A DNA stretch of 64,000 nt from Hexactinellida sp. DTS-2022 (taxonomy: Eukaryota > Porifera > Hexactinellida), in contig JAPNXP010000001.1 in the NCBI GenBank assembly GCA_028753945.1, positions 6,004,501-6,068,500 on the forward strand, in the 5' to 3' direction. A program made the translations under genes and the position numbers. Every line of letters starts with the position of its first letter. The stretch's first letter is position 1. Positions 35,805-47,225 of this stretch are shown here, piece by piece. The notes beneath the pieces were generated by a model that was not told where the DNA came from, did no database searches, and worked only from the letters and a program-made list of their open reading frames with translations.

Positions 35805-38800
35805 TCCTGATTCCCCGAGGATGACTTCGAATATTAGCCAGGCACGCTCGCATCAATAGCACTAAATTCACGCGGGCACCAATGGATGATCCCCAGCTGA
35901 CCCATTCAGAGATTAGATTCAGTCGTTACACAAATTATTATAGCATAGTATATATATATATATATATTAGTAGGATTTAGCACTATAGGCATGAACTGAT
36001 TATACATATACTAATAATAATTGTCTATTAGAAATATATGAATAAATTCAGAAGCAAACAGTATCTTTTCTAAATATTACGACAAGGGATAGTGGTAACA
36101 GGTAGACATATACCGAGCTCAGTTGTTTCAAACTTCCCAAAAGACGCAAGCATGGTTACCCAAGGTATATCATGAGGTTATCATAAAACTGACCTAAGTG
36201 GCTCAATTTAAATTCAGTACAAGGCTAACTTTTGGAGGAGTGTGATTCACATACTAATCGTAACAATAGTATATCAGTAGAGAGAGAGAGAGCAATCAAA
36301 TAGTGATAACTCACCAAAACATATGTGCCCAGGTGGATGAGAAACTGTCAGAGGTGTCCGTTTCAGTATTCTGTCTTACTTCTTGTTTTGTATTTGAGAA
36401 ATTCAATGTCAAGAATCACCAATTCATCTAGTATGTAATAGGCAATAGGTGACATCAAAGCTCGTATTAGAGGGTAAAGTGGGTAGGGAAGCAACTGGAT
36501 TGAGGGATAAGCGCCCATTCTTGGATGCGAGAACTAAACATTAGAGAGAAGGTTGGGTGGGGTAGGCATAAATAGCAGCGACTGGGTTGAGATTTATAAG
36601 CACGGGATAGAGCAAGAGGAGGCCTTGTGTTGTTGCCATTCAGTCTACACTATCAACTGTGGGAACACTCCAAATTCAGGTCCACCACTCAGTAACTAAC
36701 AGAGATTTAACTCTCATATATTCGGGAAATACACAAATTAGACTCCTTTGGGCCAAAAACAATCATGTGATTTGATAACACCGTTGAGGCTTATATTATA
36801 TAAAGTTGTTCACATTAGGGCGTGACTATTTACTTATATCTACGAATTTGTGGGCAGAACTACCATTCGAGTAAATGAGGTACTAGTTATATAAAAGGAT
36901 ACATGAAACAAGTAGCAATTGAATAGAAACACGTGCTACAATTATCTTGCATGTATGTATATAGAGGAAGAGAAGTTTCTGCCTAAAATGGAGAACAGAA
37001 TCTTTATAATAATCGCACTACAAACAATCAAAATCAAAGAGAAGTACAATTTGTAGCGCAAGGTAGTAGTTCTACTATTGTATATTGCATTCAATACAAG
37101 TAGCATGGCTCTACAGAATCGGAAAATGGGTCTTACAGGCATTTTGATTATTGAGACTCAATAACTGTGATAATATGATAAGTAGAACATTATAGCATAT
37201 CCATTGTACACGTAAATAAGTTCGCATTATATTCACAGTTGATGTAATATACATGTGTATCTAAATTGAGAACTGGCTAAATTTCGAACGAACGTTCTAT
37301 ACTATACGAGTGTTCCCCTAACAAATGGAACACTTCTCTTTAGTAATATAACTGAATCAATCTATGTATTGACAATAGAACTGCTGAGCTATATTTCACA
37401 ACCCAAAAGCAAATGAAGATGTCGAATTATGCTCATTATAAATGTACATGTATAACAAAGCAACATTACACGCTAGCACTATAGGGCTAACATTGGACAC
37501 ATCCTGGCAGGAAGAAAATATTTTGATCAAATATGTAAACAGAGTAACATATTATATAATTCATAGTTTAGCTCCTGTCAATTAGGTGTACTTGAGTAGA
37601 GATATCAACGAGTTTCAGTCAATTAGGAAAAGCATTGTTAGAAATATTTTAAATGGGTATTTCTCAAATTTTATCAGGTGTTCACAAGCCAGTGTCCACC
37701 GAGAGTTTTCTTGAATTCTACCGTTTCAAATCGATGAATTGTGCGGGCCCTCCAACGCAGACTATAATATTCGCATATGTAGATATATCTCAAGCCTCTA
37801 ACTTGCTCTAAGTAAAAAGTCATAATCAGTATGGAAGCTCACATTCTTGATAAAAAGCGGCTGATTTCCCTAACAACCAATGTGCATACTTTGAGGGTGC
37901 TTTCCAAAGCTATTGAGAGTGGAGAAAAACAGCCTCCAACAGCAAGCCCTAACCCCACTTTGAGCTCAACTCAGGATACTCAGTAGCAATATCGCGTGCT
38001 TATAACTCAACTCGGCTGCCACTGTACCGCCGAAAATGGGCGCCCCCTATTACATCTATACTAGCCAACTATAACGAGTAGTGTGGGGCAGGACATCCAA
38101 TGTACAAGGTACCATTTTGATTGAACAATAAGAAAGTATTGTCGACAGTTCTCAGGATAATTTGATCACACGTACAAGAAGAAAATCCAGGAAATTTACT
38201 GTCAATAGGTCGCTATCGGCGCTAGCGATGTTCCCAACGCAACAATCATAGGGAAGTTGCATAATTATAACCAGTAGAAACTATATAAACAGAACACACA
38301 AACAATATCTGAAAACATAACCTGAGGCTGAGACTAACATTGAGAAACAAACTAACAACATGCAAATAAGTGATGAACAAACTACAACGTATGGGTGGTC
38401 TACTAAACTAAAGATAATAATACATTGTTTGGAGAATGTCACTTTCTCAGGAAGGATAGTAGGGCGGGAATAACTCTCCGTTGAAATACACCATATATTA
38501 TGTGATAAGGTGTCGATCCACGAGAGTAAACGACTTCGCATTGGGGACTGCTATAACCGAGATTGAGCGAAAGAGCAATTCGCGGAGAGAGCAGCAATAA
38601 CTTGGTCTCAAACTCAGAATGACTCTGCTCCTCACACTATTGTTCATCCAATGATTGATTGAAAGTGTGTGTAAGTGTGTGTGAGCTCCTGGAAAACTCG
38701 TGGCTGCAAGGTATCTAGGGCCAGGAGGCCAGTGATGGGAGGAAAATCCTGGAAGATTGAGAGGTACGTGGGAGGGTGCACCAAAACTGTATAAATAACA

Positions 38801-38845
38801 CAAATATGTTCGGAGGATGGCTATACTAACAGTAAATTAATTCAC
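35805..38845. other. Long non-coding stretch
   Basis: No gene is seen on either strand. A (TA) microsatellite lies at about 35948-35967 and a (GA) run near 36280. Scattered pieces are related to 31.8 kb. Confidence 0.5.
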
Positions 38846-38849
38846 AATA

Positions 38850-39210
38850 AGACTAACCTTTGTAAATCTGCCCTGGCTGTGAGAGAATCGTCACTGTAAA
38901 AGCTATGGTGCTGAGAAGACACACTACCTGAACAGGCAAAGCTAGGTAAAGACAATTACCGGGCTCTGAGTAACATTATGCAGATGAATTATAATAAAGA
39001 TCAGAATAATGTGACTAACTTACCTATGCAAAATCTGCTCTGGCTGTGATAGAAACGTCACTGATAAGTGGCAAAGCTTGTAATACAATCACCGAGTATC
39101 TGAGTTACAATAGACTGATAAATTATATTACAATATAACAATAATATGACAAACTAACCTAGGAAAATCTGCCCTGGCTGTGAGAGAATCGTCACTGTAA
39201 TCTGGGTAGA
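38850..39210. repeat. Three diverged direct repeats
   Basis: TGCCCTGGCTGTGAGAGAA followed by TCGTCACTG occurs at about 38873, 39047 (variant) and 39170, each preceded by CTAACCT/CTTACC. A more diverged copy is at 30920. Confidence 0.8.
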
Positions 39211-39343
39211 GGTCTCTATAGTCTTCAAGGGATTCATGAACCCATCAAAATCATCAGTAGGGTAAATGGTAAACATTTGAAGCCATACTATTAGCCAAAT
39301 TTACAGGTAAGTTTTTAATTAATAAAGTAATAATGTGGGAATG

Positions 39344-39444
39344 TATATGTTATGTCGATTTTGTCAAATATTGATTTTACAAAATCAACGTCCAAAAAGT
39401 TGATTTTGTAAAATCACATTTGACAAAATCGACATAACATATAT
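39344..39444. repeat. ~45-bp-arm hairpin
   Basis: The left arm 39344-39389 and right arm 39399-39444 are near-perfect inverted repeats (TATGTCGATTTTGTCAAAT and inverse) around the 9-base loop GTCCAAAAA. Confidence 0.9.
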
Positions 39445-40001
39445 ATCACGAACAAGTCTTTCCCAATTGTTTTTAATTTAGCCTCCAAATTCGTCCTCAC
39501 AAAACATTAATCAACGACTACAATCTGAAGACCAACCTAACAAAAGTGTAGATAAAGTAATCCTCCAGTTTCCTTTTTTCTGGCTAATCAATCCCCGGCC
39601 CCATGGTCATCTAGTTCAGACATTCACGTATTGATGAATGTGATCCTCCTCAAACCCCAATGCTATATTCTCCAACATGTATGGAGACTACAACTCCAAA
39701 TGAATTTAATGGTCGAAAGAGGTGTCTGTTTATAGAATAGAATATTCCTAACAAAAAGAAAAAGGTGACAAACAAATTAATATTTTTGCATAGATATAGG
39801 AAGTTATATGCTTATATGCTGGTTCAGTCCTCTAGTCAGAATATTGCAGCTAAGAACCTGGTAATAAAGAGGCGACGTGCAAACAACCCTAAACCCGAAG
39901 TAACACTTGACTTGACGAAAGATACAAAATAAATTTGTGAAGTGACGAATTAACATGAACCTGAAATTTGGATGGAAGGGGAAATATACAAATTGTATTA
40001 G

Positions 40002-40739
40002 TCTGATAGAGAAGTATTACTAAGTCCTACTGCATGGCTCAATGACAATATTATTTGTGCAGCGAAAAATATTATAAAGCAACAAATGCCGCTTTTACAA
40101 GGCCTCCAAGTACCTTCATTGGGCCAAACGTGTTCTTTTAACATTATAAAGCAGCCATTTTTTCAAATCTTACATAACGGGCAAGGCCATTGGTTACTGA
40201 TCAGCACTGTAGGAACCAAACACGCCGAGGTACATGTATATGACAGCATTTACCAATCTGTTAACAGTAAGTTGAAGGAACAAATTGCATCCCTACTTTA
40301 CACGCAGGAAAAGGAGATTAAACTGAAATTTATGATCATTCAAAAACAATCTGGTAGCAACGATTGTGGAATGTTTGCTGTAGCAAACGCAAATCTTTTG
40401 GCTCTGGGAAGTAACCCGGGAAAATACTTGCTTAATCAGGAATTAATGAGAGGTCAATTGTACTAATGTTTTGTAAAAGGTAAACTGACAATTTTCCCTT
40501 GGATTAAACAGAGGAGGTCAAAGAAAAAAATCACGAAGATATTATTAAAGTATATTGCAAATGTAGAATGCCGGACTCGTCAATTGGTGACATGGTGGCA
40601 TGCAGTGAATGTAAACAATGGTTCCATGTTCATTGAGTTTCCGTTCCTAAAGAGGCGCTTGAAGATAAGAAGGTGAGATGGCTGTGTGAAAATGTGAGTG
40701 AAAGTAAAGACAAACAGATGAAAAATAAAAGCACTTAGT
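40002..40739 (+). pseudogene. Ulp1-type (C48) cysteine protease with PHD finger
   Basis: The frame opens after a stop at 39999-40001. WLNDNIICAAKNII precedes the protease core GHWLL (His), VYDSI (Asp), then KQSGSNDCGMF (Gln side and catalytic Cys). The triad is present. A stop at 40464-40466 interrupts a continuing CFVKGKLTIFP. After a frame change, YCKCRMPDSSIGD, ACSECKQWFHVH and WLCEN form a PHD finger. One Cys codon after the His is now TGA and the last Cys is Val. Ulp1 proteases cleave SUMO-like conjugates. The Ulp1-PHD pair is, from general knowledge, common as a transposon-associated gene in invertebrates. Upstream 39490-39990 may hold a decayed N-terminus (RRRANNPKPEVTL). Confidence 0.75.
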
Positions 40740-40744
40740 GACTT

Positions 40745-41500
40745 CAGTTGTGGATTAAGGGGGGGTGGGGCGGATGGTGCGGTCGCCCGGGGCCCGAGCC
40801 TAAAGGGGGCCCAATACAAAGCTGTAATATTTGTATTGAGAAATGTGTTGCATTATAAAGTTTTAGTAGTGAAGCAATAACATGATAATGATAGTTTAAT
40901 TGAGTTTGAACAGTGAAGTAATAACAATGATACAATTGATAGACAGCACACCTTAAAGTAACAAGCCTAGTCCTGATCTACTTTTACAATGAATTTTTCG
41001 AGTCTAAATATATTCTCCACTTCACAATAATGGATGTTATTCACAAGTCGGGGGCAACTAAAAGAAAATAAAGTCACCTTCGCGAGGAGCAACTAAACAA
41101 GAAACGTCTAAACTTATTAAATTAGACAAATTCTCTAACTTACAATCACAATCCCAAGAATTGTCAGCCGAAGACTATGAGCTTTCTACTTCAACATCTT
41201 CCTTTGTACCTCTTGGCGATTCATTTGTATCTAATTAAAACAAATTACTTGCAGTATGGGACTCCAGTTTATCGAGTCAGAGTAACAAGTTCCAGAGGTT
41301 GTAGAAGAGCAACACGTTTTAACTCAGAAAGAAATACAACTTGTGAATAACATTGGGTTGTGGGACTATACATCAGAAGACATACGAAATGGTTGGAATG
41401 CAAAAGGTAGTGAAGATTGTAGAAACATTTGTAAGAACCCTGTAGGATTATATTCAGGGGTGTCCTCAAAGAAACTCCTAAAGTCTCGTGGTTGATGTCC
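40745..41500 (+). pseudogene. hAT element fragment, ZMYM-like N-terminal remnant
   Basis: The left end CAGTTGTGGATTAAGG with a following G-rich/CCCGGGG tract resembles a hAT terminus. The coding remnant contains KSGATKRK (41050) and NIGLWDYTSEDIRNGWNAKG (~41350), as in hAT proteins related to ZMYM1. Several stops are present. No dimerisation domain is seen, so the 3' part is missing where the gypsy remnant begins. Confidence 0.5.
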
Positions 41501-41509
41501 GCCCGGGGC

Positions 41510-41695
41510 TCAATATACCCTTAATTCGTCTCTGCTGACAAGGCGTGTCGTCTTGTCGACACCTGGGTGACCCATACTGTGCACTATCGAGCTTGCTTCT
41601 TGTCTCATAACCCTTGGTATAACGACTTTACTTCCTCTGCACAGTAATCCTTCCCTTAACAGGGCCGTAGGAGCAGGTGCGGCAGGTGCGGCCAT
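41510..41695 (-). pseudogene. Integrase H2C2 zinc-binding fragment
   Basis: GSKVVIPRVMRQEASSIVH then SMGHPGVDKTTRLV match the HHCC domain at the start of retroviral-type integrases. The sequence stops before the Cys pair. The catalytic core is absent. Confidence 0.75.
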
Positions 41696-42045
41696 GGCCG
41701 CACCAATAATTTTGTTGAACACACAAATATTCGAGAACACATTTGAGACATTGACAACTATAGGTCAGCATTATGGTATTGGTAAACACAACTGCTACAG
41801 GTGTGGCATAGGTGCTACTGCCAACGCCAAACTGTTCGGTACCATTATAATATATCGTATTTGTAAACATTATATTATTTAGCAAGTAGCAACTCTTGCT
41901 ACACTTCAATAAAGACAGTATAAAATTTTATTAGAATTATGTAATTTTTTGTATTTCCCTTGTTGCGTAGCTTAAATCATAGAGTAAAAGGGCATATAAA
42001 GTACAAAAAGTCATGTCTGTTTATAATAAATTTGGTGACGTCACT
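41696..42045. other. 350-bp insert in the gypsy element, flanked by 14-bp direct repeats
   Basis: GGCCGCACCAATAA occurs at 41696-41709 and 42046-42059. The intervening sequence is unlike gypsy, with no TIR found and an origin unknown. Confidence 0.5.
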
Positions 42046-42059
42046 GGCCGCACCAATAA

Positions 42060-42600
42060 ATGTTGGCGTGCCACGGGCCTGCTTAAGGTCATTCCAACTT
42101 GGTTCTTGAATTGGCCCTGAGTGTTTTGGTTCGTTTCCCGGAGTTGACTAATGCCGAAGACACAAGAGCATCTTCCTCTTGACATCTCTTCATTTTGTTG
42201 TGCCAAGTAGGATCATAACTAATCTGGTAAATGTGTATTTCGAAATGTTCTTCCTCGTCGTCACTTCCAAATTGATATCAGTACTAATCCTAGAAAGGAA
42301 TTCAGCAGGGCCATTCTCGACACCCTTTACTTAGTTCTCGTAGGTGAGGATCTCCAGTTCCTGTATCCATCGCGCGAACTTCCCCCGCGGGTCCTTTTGT
42401 CGTCGTAGCCACACGAGAGGGTTATGGTCAGAAATGAACTGAATGCTAAGAGCTGCTTGTAATACTTTCTGAATTTTCTACTGGCTGCAATTAACGCCCA
42501 GCACTCTAGTTCTCCTGCTGCTGAGGACTTATTTTGAGCTGAGGTCAGCCCTGATGAACAGTATGCGATTGGTTTCAATCGCCCGTCTGTCCCCTCTTGG
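42060..42600 (-). pseudogene. RNase H region of the gypsy element
   Basis: PIAYCSSGLTSAQNKSSAAG then ELECWALIAASRKFRKYY match the RNase H domain of Ty3/gypsy, where ELE holds an active-site Glu. A frameshift near 42440 breaks it. Confidence 0.8.
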
Positions 42601-42699
42601 GATAATACGCCCCCGACGGCTATCGCAGAAGCACTACTTGTAATGTAAACTCAGAGTTCCAATCTGGTCACGCTAGCACACCGGTGGTTTAATTAGCTT

Positions 42700-44197
42700 G
42701 TTTTTGAGGTTGTTGAAAATGGTTCAAGCTGTTTCGTTCCAGGTCCATTCTGCTGAATCACGGGTCAATATACATAATGGTTCTGCAATATCTGCGAATC
42801 CCTGGACATGCTTTCGATAATAATTAACTAATCCCAGGAACCTTAATAACTTTGTCCTTTGTCCTTGGTCTTTCGGATGTCTTGATCTTCTCTACGAGCC
42901 TTGGGGTGGGGTGGTGACCGTCTGCTGTGATCATATGGCTGACGAATTCCTATTCGCGATACCCGAAAGAGCATTTATCCCGCCTGAGTTGGACGTTCGC
43001 ATTACTCAATGCCTCCAAAGTGGGTTTAAGGTCTGCAATGTGAGTGTCAATGATGAATGCACGCAAATATCGTCAACGTATGGGGCTGCGTGGATTACGG
43101 GTCTCAAAGTCTCGTCCATTAATCGCTGGTAGGTAGAACCACTATTTACTAACCCGAAAGGCATCCTATTAATTTCGTAAAGGCCCTTTGGGGTCGTAAA
43201 CGCCATCTTGAATTTATCTTCCTCAGATATTTCTATTGCCCAATATGCCGAAGCTCCGCCAAGAAATGAAAAGTATGTATCACCAAAGATCCGATCTAGA
43301 ATATCTTTCGGATGGGTCATGACTCATGGCATAAGAGTCGGTGCGCGTAACCTTGTTTAGTTCACGAAAATCGACTCAAAACCTTCTGTTACCATCACTC
43401 TTGGACACCAATAAGACTCTGCTCGCTCAAGGTGAGTTTGAAGGTCGACAAATCCCGTTAGATATCATATCCGTAACCTGACTCATAATTTCTTTTTCGA
43501 CCGCCGGCGCCACTGGATAAATTCTCTGTTTAATAGGTTGCGCATACCCTGTGTCTATCTTGTGTTTTACTCCCTTGGCGATACTCGGGCATTTTGGGTT
43601 GTCCGCGAACACGCCGGATAACTCTCTAAGCTTAGTTGTCAATTTGTACTTTTGTTGGCTAGATAGGTCTGGGTTAATGTTAAAGCCTGGTTCAGTACAA
43701 TTATTTTCTCTTGCAACTGTACTGCTCGAGCTATTACAATCTTGGTAATTTGGGTGAAACGATTCTGCCAAATAAGCTTTTACTAGTTGCTCAGCCCCTT
43801 CTATCGTAATGTGCGGATTCTTCCAAACGTCGCCCACGCTTACTTGATGGTTTAGCCAGTCGAATTCCAAAGCCCCAAACTTAAAGATTAAGTCTCTCCC
43901 TAAATGCAAGTGTTTTGGACTCCGCTCAATACAGTGTTGCACGGTTTGATCGTTTCCGAGGTCTAATAGAACCTCTAATCTCCCGACAACGTTTATAGGT
44001 TCTTGAGCAAAACCGAATATCTTGCTTGTAATGTTGCGCATGCGAGTTTCAAGTCCCAGATTCCGAACGGTTTGTAAATTTACGACTAATGGGCCGGCGC
44101 CGCTATCGAGTAACGCTGATACAGGTTCGCCATTTAACTTCACGGGTAAGACCACAGCCAGGCAGTCGAGTGACTGGGGTTGACCAACACAAAGCAC
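42700..44197 (-). pseudogene. Protease-reverse transcriptase of the gypsy element
   Basis: The 256-codon frame (43427-44197) contains the aspartic protease motif ALLDSGAG and ends in the start of the reverse transcriptase (QRIYPVAPAVEKEIM). 43006-43320 continues with TTPKGLYEINRMPFGLVNSG and PYVDDI, the YxDD active site. In FSFLGGASAYW the first catalytic Asp expected after FSFL is Gly. A frame break lies at 43320-43427 and the thumb region down to 42700 is eroded. Confidence 0.85.
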
Positions 44198-44199
44198 TT

Positions 44200-44654
44200 T
44201 TCAATTGTCTCCTGAAGGTTTCTACGTGGAACAGTCCTTCAAAATGTGACCTTCTGCCCGCAGGAGGGGCACCTCTTTTCAGGACAGAACCTCCACGCGT
44301 GTCTATCCCCGAAAATATAGCATCCGCTGCCGCTTGCACGTCTCGCTCTGCCTGTCTGTTTGGACCTCCAATTATTGGGCTGTCCCTTCAAGTAAGCGAC
44401 TTGGTTTGCCGGTTCTAGACTATCGTAATTCCCTACATCGTTTGCTCTATAACTGCTACTTTCGTGATTGATTGGAAGTTGCGGTTTCCTTCATTCAGAG
44501 CATAGCCTTTCTCTGTTAGTTCAGCTTTAACTGACCGGATGAGTTTATGAGCGTATGCGTGTTGTAGACTATCGTTTATTCCGACTTCCTCCGCTTTAAG
44601 GTCAAGATTCTCCTGGAAATGAAAACAATACTTTGGCATGTTAGATTTACCCAT
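44200..44654 (-). pseudogene. Gag C-terminus / zinc-finger region of the gypsy element
   Basis: The 73-codon frame at 44433-44654 begins a helical stretch (DSLQHAYAHKLIRSVKAEL). A Cys-rich part in another frame follows (KRCPSCGQ near 44270), leading to the protease. Confidence 0.6.
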
Positions 44655-44810
44655 AATAACCTTTCGTATTAGCTATTATTCAAAACAAAGTTTGACTCTC
44701 TAGCTTAAATACTTTCCAAGTTACAGCAAGGTATGTGAATCTGGAACTAAATGACATATCATTTACTTTAAGATTAATTTAAATTTTATTATAAACAAAG
44801 CATACCTGCC

Positions 44811-45243
44811 AACCGTACAGGGATTCCCTGTACAGTACTGGGATTTTAACCATTTTGGCTGTTCTGTACAGGCGTACAGGGATTTATTCCATTTGTACAG
44901 GGATTTTTAATTTACTTATTATGAGTCAAATAATGCCTAAAATGTCTAAAGTGATGATAGTATATCTGCCATCATCATCAGTGCCATGCATTCTGCATTG
45001 AATAAAGCCCAATTGGTTTATATATTTATTCAAGAATACAGGGATTCCCAGTACAGTATATAAATCAATGCTTCCTCCTTTCCAAAGTGATAATTATGAT
45101 ATGTAAGTGTATAGTAATACCCTGGAAGAGCGAGCGCAGCGAGCGAGAAATATTTTCGGGAGGCGTACAGGGTTTTTGTCCAATGTACAGGGGAAATTTG
45201 GAGCCCTGTACAGGGAAATGACTCAAATAGGTTGGCAGGTATG
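44811..45243. mobile_element. CATACCTGCCAACC-ended element, copy 2
   Basis: 433 bp. TIR CATACCTGCCAACC, with CCCTGTAC repeats near both ends and GGTTGGCAGGTATG at the right. The 6-bp TSD ACAAAG lies at 44805-44810 and 45244-45249. It splits the gypsy Gag. Inverted relative to copy 1 at 9094-9502. Confidence 0.92.
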
Positions 45244-45289
45244 ACAAAGTAATAACTGAAATTTGGGTTATTATCAATGCGATCTTAAT

Positions 45290-45880
45290 GTCAATATAGA
45301 TAGTTCTTAATCTTAATGTCAATATAGATAGTTCTTAACTAGTAGTATAGGGGCAAGAGACAGAAATTTGATATCGTGTTTACTTTTCACACTATTGGAG
45401 TGATCATTCGGAATTTTCTGGAATGATGAATAATTCTCGTTTGGACATCTCTTGGTACTTGCGCGGCCAATAAGAAAGCGACGTGTTTCAACCCCAATTT
45501 GGCGTATGTAGCATTTCGTTTCAGTAGGAAGAAATATTCCCCTATGTCTTGGCCAGGTTGCCAATGTAATCGGCTGACTTCCTGAACGTGTCCATCGGGG
45601 GGTCTAGTACCCCTGCTAGGTTGCTGAGTGCCTCTTCCAGGCTATCCGCAGACTACACGACATCCTTCACTGCTTCGCGGTCAGCATTGTCTTTATTCAC
45701 ATAAGCTGGTAACAATTGAATTGCTCTTTTCTCCCCATCCTCTGCCGCAATCATATGTTGAGTGCTTGGCTCGAAAAGGTGCCGCCAATCCTCGAATCGG
45801 TCGCCTTTCTGTAGAGGGGGTCTGTGATCGGAGCGGTGGATTTAATACAGTTGATATTTGTGTTATGCCCCAATTAGGAT
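45290..45880 (-). pseudogene. Gag (capsid) remnant of the gypsy element
   Basis: Read leftward from 45820: RFEDWRHLFEPSTQHMIAA, then SLEEALSNLAGVLDPPMD, then after a stop and shift FFLLKRNATYAKLGLKHVAF. This looks like Ty3/gypsy Gag capsid, with two in-frame stops and a frameshift. Confidence 0.65.
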
Positions 45881-45890
45881 AATCAGTAAA

Positions 45891-46850
45891 GAATATACAA
45901 GTACGTAGAGGATACTAGAATCAAGGTTGGGCCGATTACGATTAAAATCGTATATCGGAAAATAATACAATATTTCCAATAAATCGACTCTAAAGTTCTA
46001 CAGAAAAAATATTTTCGATTGATCTACTCTGATGTTTTTAGAAGAAATCACCTAGTGTAGATCAGCAGTTACTAAATTGTCATAATAACAAATAAGAACT
46101 AGAACGTGCATTAACGAGTGTGTTATATGAATATTTGTATAATTTAGCATATGTAATGTTTTTCCAATTGAATTTTATAACCGGGGAATGGGGGGCAATT
46201 GAAATTTTTCCCGTCCCATGCCCCCCACTTATAGAGGTTCCACTGTACATTGGAAATTGGGTTACTGGTATAACTTGCTATAACACAATGTGACAAAAAA
46301 AATTTCCTGGCTATCAGTAGAAATATCCTAATTCCTTATACTCTAAAAGGATAGAATCTTGAGATAACAACATCAGGACTTTGATTTTACTCAATGAAAC
46401 AAATTTCTTAATTTACAAATCTACAATAAAAAATCACTGGTATTATCAACTTTTTTTCCCATTAATTAGAAATATCATAGTGCAACATGAATATAATGTC
46501 TCTGTACTAAAGCAATTCAAAAGTATAACAGCTGCATCAAAAGTGAGACATTTCGGTAAATTTATTAATGTCATTGTCAACATGACAAAAGCAAAGTTAG
46601 AAGAGAAGAAAAGTAGTTTTGAATGCTTTACATGTGTAAGGAATTAGGAAATATCACTTGCAACCCAGGAACGAAATTTTTTTAATATTTTATCACATTG
46701 TGTAATTATCAGTAATTAAGTTAATTAATCAAAAAGGGATAAATATTGCAGATATAATATAAAATATAATGAAAGACGTTCAAAAAAAGTATCAAGTCAG
46801 AAATTGTTATACGTATACCAGTGCAGCGTCTCATAACAATATCTAATAGC
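45891..46850. other. No supported gene
   Basis: A/T-rich. An 88-codon plus-strand frame (46381-46647) has no motif I recognise. 46180-46260 contains G/C runs (GGGGAATGGGGGGC, CCCCCCAC) suggestive of a decayed element end. Confidence 0.4.
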
Positions 46851-46852
46851 AT

Positions 46853-47066
46853 ATCTATGTCTCTATGGATATCTTGACTATCGTCTCAAAATTTTTATAA
46901 TCTTAATTAAATTTATAATAAATAAGTGATATAAGTAGAAAATTACTTTTATAGTAGTGTCTCAAATCTAACGCGTCTCAAAATATCACTGTATATTTTG
47001 TAATAGCACATCCATGGTTTACTAGTAGTAGTGTTTCAAAATCTCACGCGTTTCAAAATATCATGC
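46853..47066. repeat. Dispersed element with TTTTGAGAC motifs, copy 1
   Basis: The reverse complement matches 59207-59455: TGATATTTTGAGACG, CATGGATGTGCTAT, and a distal TTTTGAGACG at the other end. No TSD determined. Confidence 0.65.
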
Positions 47067-47092
47067 AAAAGATCTAATTATATTGTTTCAAC

Positions 47093-47225
47093 GGTACAAC
47101 TATAGTATTGTACCGGATACACACTTTTTAAAGACGATTCTTTCTTAATGAACCATAATACACACTAAAAAAGACGAGTCTTTCAATATGCACATAATAT
47201 TCCGGTACAATACTATAGTTGTACC
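47093..47225. mobile_element. 133-bp MITE with 25-bp perfect TIRs
   Basis: 47093-47117 and 47201-47225 are perfect inverted repeats (GGTACAACTATAGTATTG...). The centre holds the AAAGACGATTCTTTC..ATGAACCATAATACACAC motif, related to the dispersed motif at 736-960 and 7640-7740. Confidence 0.8.

Larger units (their letters stand above)
41510..45890 (-). mobile_element. Decayed Ty3/gypsy retrotransposon
   Basis: Read leftward: Gag (45300-45880), interrupted by a CATACCTGCC element (44811-45243), Gag tail and zinc-knuckle region (44200-44654), protease, reverse transcriptase, RNase H and the integrase zinc-binding part (41510-41690). No integrase core and no LTR pair were recognised. Frames are broken throughout. 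Confidence 0.85.

Noticed and set aside
32600..36000. piggyBac TIRs with TTAA
   Set aside because: TTAA sites exist but no matching inverted ends were found by eye.
38281..38803. Two overlapping minus-strand open frames
   Set aside because: No recognisable domain and they lie in repeat-rich non-coding DNA.
46381..46647. 88-codon open frame as a gene
   Set aside because: No motif, ordinary length for AT-rich DNA, no splice context.
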